Below, piece by piece: positions 8,701 to 16,408 of a stretch of 64,000 nucleotides of DNA (positions are counted from its first letter, which is position 1; each line of letters begins with the position of its first letter). Under the pieces are notes generated by a model. It was not told the origin of the DNA. It saw nothing but the letters and a program-made list of their open reading frames with translations, and ran no database searches. The translations under genes were made by a program, and so were the position numbers. Source of the DNA: Gemmatimonadota bacterium (GTDB lineage Bacteria; Gemmatimonadota; Gemmatimonadetes; Longimicrobiales; Gaopeijiaceae); contig SLCK01000015.1 of assembly GCA_007125845.1 (NCBI GenBank), positions 1 through 64,000 on the forward strand, in the 5' to 3' direction.

Positions 8701-10717
8701 TGCCATCCCTCACCGCGAGGATCGCGGACGACAGCCGCCCGGCGACGCGGTCGATCTCGAGCGGGCGGCGCATCCCGTCCTGCACGGTGAAGACATACAG
8801 GAAGGCCTTCTGGACACCTCGGCCCTCGATCTCGTAAGGCGTCACCGAGATCACTCTGAGCCCGAAGTCTTCCAGGATCGGCATGAACTCCGAGAGGATC
8901 ATGCGATCCCCGCGGAGATACAGCCGCAGCTCCGTGACCAACCCACCCCCGGCCATCTCGGAGACCGCGACCGGATCGCTGAACTCCACGGCGATCGATC
9001 GTCCTCCGGCCTCCATCCGGTCGAGCACCCCGATGTCCTCGATTGCGGCCGCAGGGCCCCTGGCCACCTGATATTCGGGGCTGAATCCGTCCGCGTACCG
9101 GTGGATAAGGCGAAGCGCGTCCTTTGGCGGCCTAGCATCCGCTAGCGCCTCCCGCAGCCGATCGGACCAGGAACGGATCAACTTCCTCACGATCTCTTCG
9201 AGGTGGCTGGGCGCCACAAACGCGACCTGCTGCGGCGGTACAGTCAGGTGGAAGTGCAGGCGCGCCTGGTCTCCTTCACCCAGGGTCAGCCTGTAGTTGA
9301 GGACCTCCCCCTCCAGCTCCCGGACGAGGGCTTCCTCGATCCGCTGCCGCACCTCGCTGGAAAACCGTTCCTTCGGGAGGATCACCATCGCGGACACCCC
9401 TCTGCGTAGCGGATCCTCCCGGAGAGTCACCCGCACATCGTCCGATCCGTAGGTCGTGAGGATCGTGCGCACGTCGGCGGCGATCTCCTCGACGGGGGTG
9501 ACGAACAGCTCCTCCTTGGGGAGGGTGTTGAAGATCGTCTGGATCTCCTTGTAGTCGTGCGAGTTCTCCTGGACCCCGGCGTCTTCCAGGATCCACCCCA
9601 GCTTGCGACGGAGGATTGGGATCCGCTCCGCTTCCTCCGTGTAGGCCTTCGAGGTGAAGAGCCCGAGGAACCTGCGCTCCCCGGTCACTCTCCCCTCTGC
9701 GTCGAGCGTCTTCACCCCGATGTAGTCCATGCGGGCGCGTCGATGGACTGTAGAGCGAGCGTTGGTCTTCGAGATGATGAGGAGCGGACCGGTGTCGACG
9801 AGCCCCTGGAAGTCCTTGTTCAGCGATCGGAGCGGAACCGGATGGGCGAAGGACGAGTCTTCAGTGCGACGGAGGATGCCGAGACCGGAGCCTGGCTCCA
9901 CCTCTATGCACCGCTCGCCCTGGTGATCCCGGATCCGGTAGCCTCGATACCCCAGGAAGACGAAGGCCCCGTCGGTCAGCCAGCGGAGGAAGGACTGGAT
10001 CTCCCGAAGCTCGTCCAACCTCGTGGGCAGAGTCTGGGCCATCTCTCCGAGGACGGTGACAGTTCGTTCGAGCTCGCCCACCATGGCCGGAAAATCGTCC
10101 GTGGCTCGGACCACGTCTTCGAGCCGGCGGGACAGCTCTTCCCTGATGACCGGGAGCCAGTCGGCCTCGGGGACCTGCGTGACCTCGCAGTGCACCAGCG
10201 ACTCGCGGCTCTCTCCCTCGGAGGGGTGTGCGACAGTTTCGACCCGACCCTGGGCGTCCCGCTCCACGTGGAGAAGGGGGTAGATGTAGAGCTCGATCGA
10301 GAGGTCACGAGAGTGAAGGTACTCGCGGATCGTGTCGACGATGAACGGTCGCTCGGAGACGTGAGTCCGGATCACCGTGACGGGAGCGGACCAGCCCTCC
10401 CGTTCCACCTCCTCGTTCCTCACCTCCACATCGACCCGGTCGGTCCGACTTCGCTCCAGGAAGGCGAAGGCCTCGACCAACATGTCCGCCAGGTGCTTCG
10501 GATTACGCTCCTCCAGGAACCCCGGTGGCGCTTTGGCGAAGAAGAGGCGAGCGAAGTGAAGGAGCGCGTCCCCGGAGGCCACACGAGGCCGCCCGAGAAG
10601 CTCCTGCATGACTGCATCGAGAGCGGACCCTTCTCCTGCGGGTGACTTCGGGGACGGCCGATCTGCGCGATTCATGCGCGATCCCGGGAAGGACGTTGGG
10701 CAGAAATGGATCGACAT
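5771..10717 (-). CDS. gdhB: NAD-specific glutamate dehydrogenase (large type)
   Basis: A protein of about 1648 aa of the large bacterial NAD-GDH class (L-GDH180 type), which oxidatively deaminates glutamate to 2-oxoglutarate in the cytoplasm. The N-terminal third carries regulatory ACT-like segments. The catalytic core is near residues 840-1100, with the block RGGIRHSDR, the Lys-bearing GGAKGGFV near residue 880 and the dinucleotide-site motif GIGDMSGDVFGNGM. I chose the ATG at 10717 because GGAGGGG lies 5 nt before it. An ATG at 10675 (1634 aa) is the alternative, and the open frame further upstream is not needed. It is divergent from the yhaO-like gene. The product supplies 2-oxoglutarate, for which an E1 dehydrogenase is encoded at 21821-24679. 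Confidence 0.93.
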   Translation of the reverse strand: MSIHFCPTSFPGSRMNRADRPSPKSPAGEGSALDAVMQELLGRPRVASGDALLHFARLFFAKAPPGFLEERNPKHLADMLVEAFAFLERSRTDRVDVEVRNEEVEREGWSAPVTVIRTHVSERPFIVDTIREYLHSRDLSIELYIYPLLHVERDAQGRVETVAHPSEGESRESLVHCEVTQVPEADWLPVIREELSRRLEDVVRATDDFPAMVGELERTVTVLGEMAQTLPTRLDELREIQSFLRWLTDGAFVFLGYRGYRIRDHQGERCIEVEPGSGLGILRRTEDSSFAHPVPLRSLNKDFQGLVDTGPLLIISKTNARSTVHRRARMDYIGVKTLDAEGRVTGERRFLGLFTSKAYTEEAERIPILRRKLGWILEDAGVQENSHDYKEIQTIFNTLPKEELFVTPVEEIAADVRTILTTYGSDDVRVTLREDPLRRGVSAMVILPKERFSSEVRQRIEEALVRELEGEVLNYRLTLGEGDQARLHFHLTVPPQQVAFVAPSHLEEIVRKLIRSWSDRLREALADARPPKDALRLIHRYADGFSPEYQVARGPAAAIEDIGVLDRMEAGGRSIAVEFSDPVAVSEMAGGGLVTELRLYLRGDRMILSEFMPILEDFGLRVISVTPYEIEGRGVQKAFLYVFTVQDGMRRPLEIDRVAGRLSSAILAVRDGSSSSDLLNELALTAGLAWREVEVLRTYASYGFQAQIFPSRLALPNALRRHPRAAALLFDLFRSRFDPDRGDEREKAEREAIRAVQDALREVQLLSEDRALRALQNLILATLRTNYFHCGAENPTVRSGGVPYLSLKLDCEAIETSLSTRVRFEVWVRSSRMEGVHLRAARVARGGIRHSDRPDDFRTEVLGLVRTQMVKNAVIVPGGAKGGFVTLRQLPSDQLPSEIEGQYRTLIRGLLDLTDNLVGGAPVTLEGVVCHDEPDPYLVVAADKGTARFSDMANDVAEEYGFWLGDAFASGGSSGYDHKEHGITARGAWECVRRHFFEMGKDIQAEPFTVVGIGDMSGDVFGNGMLLSRRTRLVAAFDHRDIFIDPDPDPEASFQERQRLYALERSSWRDYDPAVLSRGAMLVSRGAKEVQLTPEAAEVLGIESGNATSMDGEELVRCVLRAPVELLWNGGIGTYVKASDEGHASVGDSANDPVRVGARELRCRVVGEGGNLGFTQKARIEYALEGGRINTDAIDNSGGVDLSDREVNLKILLSLAHDTGHLALEQRDPLLRRLAEPVCESVLEDNRSQSLAVSLDELRARERIDDHRDLMTGLERLGVLDRAAERLPTWEVLTEREETGAGFTRPELSVLLGYSKLYLGREILRSDLPDDSASRRYLGTYFPPNALAAGGEGVLEHHRLRREIVASQLTNHLVDLMGAAFVYRVSRDTGHPPSAVAWAWLISSRLTGRRGLVEALRGFRTDLTPDAAYRWLLELGTVLDRTTRWFLANGDRTKSTERLVEENLEGLRRLREAFPGLATGEDLRSFERLVAALRADGAGEELARELITLGFLDQLLEVLRISRNVGDDPLEVAHVFYGMADLVRIPWLRDRIHAAAQGGGWEQRAAHVLAEDVGGAHQRLTTSALSSRHDPQAAGARVEAFSGSQRVRLERYWNLLEELAGEAEPDLSALTVAVRELKVLADFPSSPH

Positions 10718-10847
10718 CGTACCCCTCCGAGCCCCCTCCGTAAACCCCCGAGGAGGCGCCGACGCGTGAGCGAGCGGTTGGCTTATCGAGGGACCGTCTT
10801 CTACCTTGTGCAGCAAGTCTTCCGGACATTTTCCTTCACCCTGGACC

Positions 10848-12107
10848 ATGCGCTTCATCCATCTCGCCGACCTGCATCTGGACACGGCGTTCCGGAGCCG
10901 ATCCCGTGAGATCCGCGAGGAGCTGCGCCACGCTTCCCGCCGTGCGCTGGAGAGTGCGGTGGATCGAGCGGTCAAGGAAGAGGTCGACGCCCTCCTGATC
11001 GCCGGCGACCTCTTCGACGGGGAGACGCTCACGCTCCAGACGGAGCGCTTTCTCGGGGACGCGCTCTCGCGGCTCGGCCAGGCGGGGATCCAGACGATAT
11101 ACGCCACAGGGAACCACGATCCCGGTTCTTCGTCGCTCCCCGGCGGCGAGATTTCCTGGCCCGAGGGCGTGTCGGTCTTGCGCGAGCCCCGCCCCGAACG
11201 GATCGAGATCCTCCGGGACGGTCGGCCCGTGGGAGCCGTGACCGGCGCGGGACACGCCACCCACCGCGAGCACCGCGACCTTTCCCGCTCCTTTCCGACG
11301 CCGACCCCGGGGCTTCCGGAAGTCGGCCTCCTGCACACGCAGGTCGGGGGCGCCCGCGGTGCGGACGCTCATCACCTCTATGCCCCCTCGGAGCTCTCCC
11401 ACCTCGAACGCTCGGGCTACGATTACTGGGCTCTCGGACACGTCCACGTTCGCCAGGCGCTGAGCGACGATCCCCCGATCCACTATCCGGGCAATACGCA
11501 AGGCCGAACTCCCCGGGAAACGGGCCCGAAGGGCGGCCTGCTCGTGGAGCTTCCTCCCGCAGGGAGTCCCCGGATTCGGTTCCTCGAGCTCGGCTCGATT
11601 CGCTGGGAACGCCTGATGCTGGACGGACTCGCCGAGGAGGAGCGTATCGAAGGCCTGTCCCGGAGAATCGAGGCGGCATGGCGGGAAGCCCGCGCCGACG
11701 ACCCCGGCACCGGTCGGACCCGCTGGATTCTCAGGGTCGAGCTCGCCGGAGCCTCGCTCCTGCATCGCGAGCTCGACCGCGAGGAGACGAGGGAGGAGCT
11801 GTGCAATGTCCTCGCGGCCTCACTCGGGCTGCTCGCCGTGGACCTGCGAACCGAGCGCCTGCGGCCCGCTCAGAACGTAGCCGACCACCTGAACCGCACC
11901 GATGTTCTGGGTGAGGCGCTTCGGCTGGCCCACCGGCTCGCGGGACCCGAGGGCCCTTCCCCTTCGGAGGCCCTGGAGCTCGACGAATCGGAGCTCGCCG
12001 GCTTCGACCTCGGCGGAGGCCGAAGCGTGGACGAGTATCTCCGTGGACTCCTCGAGGGCACCGATGCCGACCTCCTCGACCTCCTCCTGGACCGGGAGGC
12101 GCCGTGA
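10848..12107 (+). CDS. SbcD/YhaO-like metallophosphoesterase (DNA repair exonuclease)
   Basis: A 419-aa protein of the Mre11/SbcD class with every catalytic motif present: DLH (D8, H10), GDLFDG (D54), GNHD (N89, H90), LLHTQ (H163) and GHVH (H198, H200). These should bind two Mn ions for 3'-5' exonuclease and endonuclease activity on DNA. The C-terminal part would contact the partner ATPase. It ends in GTGA, overlapping the start of the YhaN-like gene, so the two are translationally coupled, like yhaO-yhaN of Bacillus. The start at 10848 aligns the first motif with the family. An ATG 14 codons upstream adds an unlikely extension. Confidence 0.9.
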   Translation: MRFIHLADLHLDTAFRSRSREIREELRHASRRALESAVDRAVKEEVDALLIAGDLFDGETLTLQTERFLGDALSRLGQAGIQTIYATGNHDPGSSSLPGGEISWPEGVSVLREPRPERIEILRDGRPVGAVTGAGHATHREHRDLSRSFPTPTPGLPEVGLLHTQVGGARGADAHHLYAPSELSHLERSGYDYWALGHVHVRQALSDDPPIHYPGNTQGRTPRETGPKGGLLVELPPAGSPRIRFLELGSIRWERLMLDGLAEEERIEGLSRRIEAAWREARADDPGTGRTRWILRVELAGASLLHRELDREETREELCNVLAASLGLLAVDLRTERLRPAQNVADHLNRTDVLGEALRLAHRLAGPEGPSPSEALELDESELAGFDLGGGRSVDEYLRGLLEGTDADLLDLLLDREAP

Positions 12108-14869
12108 GGTTCACTCGCATCCGAATTGAACGGTTCGGGCCCCTGATCGACCTCGATACCGGAGAGGGCGCCCCTCTTCCCCGCATCGTCGCCGTCCTGG
12201 GACCCAACGAGGCGGGAAAGTCGGCGTTCCACCAGGCGCTCACGGCGCTCCTCTTCGGGTTCTATCCCGCAAATCGAGATCAGAATCCCTTCACCCCGTG
12301 GGACGGGGGCTCTGCGGAGATCGCGGCGGAGATCGAGCTCGCGGAGGGAGGAAGCTGGGAGGTGAATCGCCGGCTCCTGGCGACGCCCCGCGGGGAGCTG
12401 ATTCGCAATGGCACCGTCGACAATCTTGACAACCGCAATCTCCCGGTGAGCCCGCACGTGGACCGTCACCTCTATCCGCAGCTCTACGGGATCACCCTGT
12501 CTGAGCTGGCGGAGCTGGATCAAGCCGGCTGGGAGTCGGTCCAGGACCACCTGGTCGTGGGGATGGGCAGCCAGGATCTGCGCGCACCGAGAGGGGTGGT
12601 CGAGCGATTGACGAGGGAGGCGAACCAGCTCTGGCGTGCGGATCGCCGCACGTCGCGCTACCGGGAGCTGCGCGACCAGGTCGCCCAGTGGAGGGAACTG
12701 CGCAAGGAGGCCGAGGACCGCGACCGCAGAGGTAGGGAGCTCCTTCGACGACGAGTGGAGCTCAGCGCCGGGCTGGAAGATCTCAGGCGAAAGCGCCGCG
12801 CGGCCGATCGACGGTTGGCGAGGCTTCGGGAGCTCCTTCCGCTTCGCGGAATGCTCGCCCGGATCGAGGAGCTCGAGGCGACGGTTGGTGAACCCTCCGA
12901 GCTCGAGGCTCTCCCCGGGGATCCGCGTGCGCGGCTGGAGGAGCTCGACGAGCGCCTGCGGGAGGTCGACGAACAGGGGGAGCGGCTCCGGGCTTCATTG
13001 GACGAAGCGCGGGAGACTGTCGAGGCCTTCTCCGCCGAGGACCGAGCCCTCGTCGAGATCGCTTCCGAGGTGGAAGCCCTGACCGACCGTGCTCCCCTCT
13101 TCCAGGAGAAGGCCGCGCGCGGCGGAGCGCTCGAGCACGAGCTACGGCAGCTCGAACGGCGCATTCGGGAATCGGCGGGCAGCGTCCTCGAAGATGTCCC
13201 GGAGACGGGCGCCGACCTGGAACGCCTCCAGGCTCGCTTCGCCGCGCTTCCTCTCACCGATCTCCGGGAAAAGGTCGAGGCGCTGGAGGACGCGAGGCGA
13301 CGGCAGGAGGGTCTCGAGGATCGACTGGACTCGATCCGACGGAACCCTCCACCCCCTCCCCCCCGACTTCCCCTCTGGGCCTTCGCCCTCGGAATCGCGG
13401 GGCTGGCAGCCCTGATCGGCGGGCTCGCCGGCATGGGCACCGCCGTGACGGTGATTGGGCTGGTTCTCCTGCTTGCGGGTGGCGGAGGTCTCGCAAGAGG
13501 GTGGGCACGGCTCACGGCCGCTCGAGAGGTCGGGGAGGCCCGGCGCCGGGATGCGGAAGAGTTGGAGCTGCGGCGCGCGGAGCTGTCTGCGAGAACGGAT
13601 CGGATCGGGACGGAAGTGACCGAACTCCTCGCTCCCCTCGGGGTGCGGGACAGCGCGCTGTCTCGCACCCCGAGCTCCATGGCGAGGGCACTGGAAGAGC
13701 TCGGCTCCTTTCTCCGGGAGCACGAGGATCGGGGGCGGACGTTCGCGGCGCTAACGGAGGAGGAGCGCCGGCTCACCGAGGAAACGGCCTCCCTGGGCGA
13801 TCGCCTGGGGCTCGACCTGCCCCAGGACCTCCACCTGGCCCTCCCCGTTCTCGCCCGCCGCCTCCGAGACGCCCGCGAGGTGGCCTCAGGCGCGGAAGCG
13901 AGCCGGAGGGAGATCGAACGGCTCGAAGGGGAGCTCGCGCGGGTCGGGAAGACCCGATCCCGACTCGACGGGGAGCGGGAACACCTGGTTCGGGCGATCC
14001 GACGGGCAGGAGGGGACACGGACGAACCCTCCCTGCAACGGGTGGAGGAACGCCTCCGCAGCCGGGAGCTGCGGGAGCGGCTCGTGGAGGAGCTGGAGCG
14101 GGAGTCCGGATCGCTCCGTGAGCTGAGACAACGAATCGAGGAGGCGGAGCTCGAAGGAGAGGACTGGAGCGATCCCCGGGCCCGGCTCCACGAAGGCGAG
14201 GACACCCTCGCCGAGCTGGACGACGAGCTGGAGGGGCTCCGCGACGAGCTGAGCAAACTGGAACGGGAGGAGGGCACGCTCCAGAATCAGGACACGGTCG
14301 ACGTCGTGGAAGGCCGGATACAGGTGATCGAGGAGGAAATCGAGGCGGTCCGCAGGAAGAGAGACCGGCTCCTCGTGCTGGCCCGGCTCCTCGATCGGGC
14401 AGAGCACCGATTCCGCACCGAGCACCAACCCGATCTGGTGCGCCGTGCGGAGGCCCATATGGAACGAATCACCGCGGGCCGTTACCGACGGCTCCTCCTT
14501 GGAAGCGACGGTGAGACGCGAGCCTTTCAACTGGACGCAGGCCACCTGCCCCACCCCTTCCCTCTCATCCCGCCCCTCTCCACCGGCACCCGGGAGCAGG
14601 TCTACTTCGCGCTGAGGCTGGCGATCGTGGACCACCTGGACGGATCCGGCGAGCCGCTCCCCCTCCTCCTGGACGAGATCCTGGTGAACTGGGACCCCGA
14701 GAGGAGGAGCAGGGCCCTGGACGTCCTCCGGGACATCTCCAAGAGACGTCAGGTCTTCCTCTTCACATGCCACCCCCACATCGCCCGGGAGGCGGCAGGC
14801 GCCGAAGGGCGGGTTCTCGACCTCGGCTCGGCCCCTCTTCCCCCGGCTGGAACGGAGGACCCCGCGTGA
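12104..14869 (+). CDS. YhaN-like coiled-coil ATPase (SbcC/Rad50 relative) with membrane segment
   Basis: The 921-aa partner of the preceding nuclease. Walker A GPNEAGKS is at residues 33-40. Long charged heptad coils fill about 160-400 and 480-800. The ABC signature region STGTREQVYFAL and Walker B LPLLLDEILVNWDPER are near residues 825-865. There is no CxxC zinc hook. Instead residues 420-460 contain two hydrophobic segments (starting LPLWAFALGIAGLAALIGG), as in YhaN, suggesting membrane association. The GTG start overlaps the upstream TGA, and the stop overlaps the next GTG. Together with the upstream protein it probably forms an Mre11-Rad50-like nuclease complex. The biological substrate is unknown. 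Confidence 0.87.
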   Translation: MRFTRIRIERFGPLIDLDTGEGAPLPRIVAVLGPNEAGKSAFHQALTALLFGFYPANRDQNPFTPWDGGSAEIAAEIELAEGGSWEVNRRLLATPRGELIRNGTVDNLDNRNLPVSPHVDRHLYPQLYGITLSELAELDQAGWESVQDHLVVGMGSQDLRAPRGVVERLTREANQLWRADRRTSRYRELRDQVAQWRELRKEAEDRDRRGRELLRRRVELSAGLEDLRRKRRAADRRLARLRELLPLRGMLARIEELEATVGEPSELEALPGDPRARLEELDERLREVDEQGERLRASLDEARETVEAFSAEDRALVEIASEVEALTDRAPLFQEKAARGGALEHELRQLERRIRESAGSVLEDVPETGADLERLQARFAALPLTDLREKVEALEDARRRQEGLEDRLDSIRRNPPPPPPRLPLWAFALGIAGLAALIGGLAGMGTAVTVIGLVLLLAGGGGLARGWARLTAAREVGEARRRDAEELELRRAELSARTDRIGTEVTELLAPLGVRDSALSRTPSSMARALEELGSFLREHEDRGRTFAALTEEERRLTEETASLGDRLGLDLPQDLHLALPVLARRLRDAREVASGAEASRREIERLEGELARVGKTRSRLDGEREHLVRAIRRAGGDTDEPSLQRVEERLRSRELRERLVEELERESGSLRELRQRIEEAELEGEDWSDPRARLHEGEDTLAELDDELEGLRDELSKLEREEGTLQNQDTVDVVEGRIQVIEEEIEAVRRKRDRLLVLARLLDRAEHRFRTEHQPDLVRRAEAHMERITAGRYRRLLLGSDGETRAFQLDAGHLPHPFPLIPPLSTGTREQVYFALRLAIVDHLDGSGEPLPLLLDEILVNWDPERRSRALDVLRDISKRRQVFLFTCHPHIAREAAGAEGRVLDLGSAPLPPAGTEDPA

Positions 14870-15717
14870 GGCTGCTCCACCCCTCCCCCCTCCACCTCGA
14901 GAGCTGCGGCGCGGGCGATCCACCGCTGGTGCTCGTGCATGGCTTCGGAGCGCACGGGCACTTCTGGAGGAAATGGGTCCCGACCCTTTCACAGAGCCAC
15001 GAGACCCACGTCGTCGACCTGATGGGGTTCGGCAAGGCCGACACGCCGCCCTGGGCGGACTACTCCCCCTTCGCACAGGCGCGTCACCTCGTCGAGCTCA
15101 TTCGACGCATCGATGGTGCGCCCCCGGTGCTCATCGGTCACTCGCTGGGCGCCGGAGTGTCCCTCGCGGCCGCTCTCCTTCTGCGCGACGAAGGACGGGC
15201 GGTGCCATTGGGGGGGCTCGTCCTGGTGAGCGCCGCCGTCTACCCGCAGAAGTTCCCCTTCTACCTCACCCTCGCTCGAACGCCTCTCCTGGGGCTCCTC
15301 TTTCTGCTGGGCCGTCCCCCGGAATGGCTCCTCCGCAAGGGCATCCGCGGGATCGTCGACGATCCCGCGACCGTCGACTCCGAGCAGGTGCGCGGGTACC
15401 TCGAGCCACTCGGTACGCTCGCCCGGAGACGCGCCATCCTGCGCGCCGCGAGACAGCTCGACCTGGATCAGGCTCGCACGCTGGCGGAGCGCCTCCCCGA
15501 GCTCGATCTCCCGTCGCTCCTCATGTGGGGAGAAAACGATCGGATCGTACCCACCGAGCTGGGCGTCCGCCTCTCGCGTGCCCTCCGTCACTCCGAGCTC
15601 GTGGTCCTCCCGGGCGTGGGGCACCTCCCCCCCGAAGAGGCACCGGAGCGCTCCCTTCGCCCGGTCATGGACTTCCTCGGGAAGCTACGCGAGACGGGCG
15701 GTGGAACCTCTCCCTGA
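14866..15717 (+). CDS. Alpha/beta hydrolase
   Basis: A 283-aa alpha/beta-hydrolase-fold protein. The oxyanion HGFGAHG region is near residue 25, the nucleophile elbow GHSLGAG has Ser93, the acid GENDRIV lies near residue 225 and the catalytic His is in GVGHLPPEE near residue 250. The GTG start overlaps the TGA of the YhaN-like gene (GTGA) with GGAGGAC as SD, so it is translationally coupled to the nuclease operon. The substrate cannot be read from sequence. Its last 53 bp overlap the 3' end of the convergent glycosyltransferase gene. Confidence 0.88.
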   Translation: MRLLHPSPLHLESCGAGDPPLVLVHGFGAHGHFWRKWVPTLSQSHETHVVDLMGFGKADTPPWADYSPFAQARHLVELIRRIDGAPPVLIGHSLGAGVSLAAALLLRDEGRAVPLGGLVLVSAAVYPQKFPFYLTLARTPLLGLLFLLGRPPEWLLRKGIRGIVDDPATVDSEQVRGYLEPLGTLARRRAILRAARQLDLDQARTLAERLPELDLPSLLMWGENDRIVPTELGVRLSRALRHSELVVLPGVGHLPPEEAPERSLRPVMDFLGKLRETGGGTSP

Positions 15718-16408
15718 CCAGGGTCAGGAGCATCTTTCCGCCCGCTCCCAGGGTTCCACGGACGGTGCCCGAGATCTTCGAGCGCCCTGCGGCGCGCGGT
15801 CGATGGGGCACCTCCACCTCCGCCGTGCGCAGCCCGAAGTGGTGTGCGCGGAGCTGCATCTGCAGCGTCCAGCCCCAGTTGCGGTCGTCCATCCCAAGCG
15901 CGAGGAGCGAAGGGAATCGGATCGCCCGAAACGGGCCGAGATCCCTGAAGCGCGCACCGTGGATGAGAAGCGCACCCAGGCGCACGAGCCGGTTCCCGAG
16001 TCGCGCGTGCACCGGCACCGCGCTCCGGCCTTCGGGAGCGGGAGCGGTGCGCACTCCCACCACGAAATCGGCCCTCCCGCCGCGGATGGGTTCGAGGAGA
16101 TCCGCGATCGCCGCCGGATCGTCGCTCTGATCGCCGTCCAGAAAGACGAGGATGTCCGGGGGATCCGCCTTCAGATGGTGGATTCCGGCGAGGCACGCGG
16201 CTCCGTAGCCTCGCTCCGGCTCATGGACCACCTCCGCACCGCCCTCCCGCGCCACCCGGGCAGTCCCGTCGGTGGACCTGTTGTCCACGACGACCACCCG
16301 GTCCACTCCCCAGCCCGCGATCTGCCCGAGAACCCCGGGGAGAGAGGCCTCCTCATTCAGGGCGGGAATGAGGACGGCGACCCGGTCAGGAGGTCGCGAC
16401 GGGATCAT
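15665..16408 (-). CDS. Family 2 glycosyltransferase (DPM1-like)
   Basis: A 247-aa GT2 enzyme: LIPALNEE (13-20), DNRSTDGT (42-49) and a DGD metal/nucleotide motif (91-93). Near the C terminus lies a GRSKISGTVRG segment characteristic of polyprenyl-phosphate glycosyltransferases. It should transfer a sugar from a nucleotide sugar to a lipid carrier or envelope glycan. The ATG at 16408 lies inside the end of the upstream glycosyltransferase gene (23-bp overlap), so the two are coupled. The reading frame continues upstream, but those residues lack homology to the fold. The 3' end overlaps the hydrolase gene on the other strand. Confidence 0.85.
   Translation of the reverse strand: MIPSRPPDRVAVLIPALNEEASLPGVLGQIAGWGVDRVVVVDNRSTDGTARVAREGGAEVVHEPERGYGAACLAGIHHLKADPPDILVFLDGDQSDDPAAIADLLEPIRGGRADFVVGVRTAPAPEGRSAVPVHARLGNRLVRLGALLIHGARFRDLGPFRAIRFPSLLALGMDDRNWGWTLQMQLRAHHFGLRTAEVEVPHRPRAAGRSKISGTVRGTLGAGGKMLLTLVRERFHRPSRVASRGSP

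Noticed and set aside
10718-11338. N-terminal extension of about 200 residues to the glutamate dehydrogenase
   Set aside because: It has low-complexity Arg/Ser content, lies antisense to the yhaO-like gene, and is not part of the family. A strong SD supports the start at 10717.
13000-13700. Zinc hook in the YhaN-like protein
   Set aside because: No CxxC motif exists in its coil; a hydrophobic membrane segment takes its place.
12658-14277. 539-aa Ser/Arg-rich frame opposite the YhaN-like ATPase
   Set aside because: This is the antisense shadow of a Glu/Leu-rich coiled coil; its Arg/Ser composition is an artefact of codon use.
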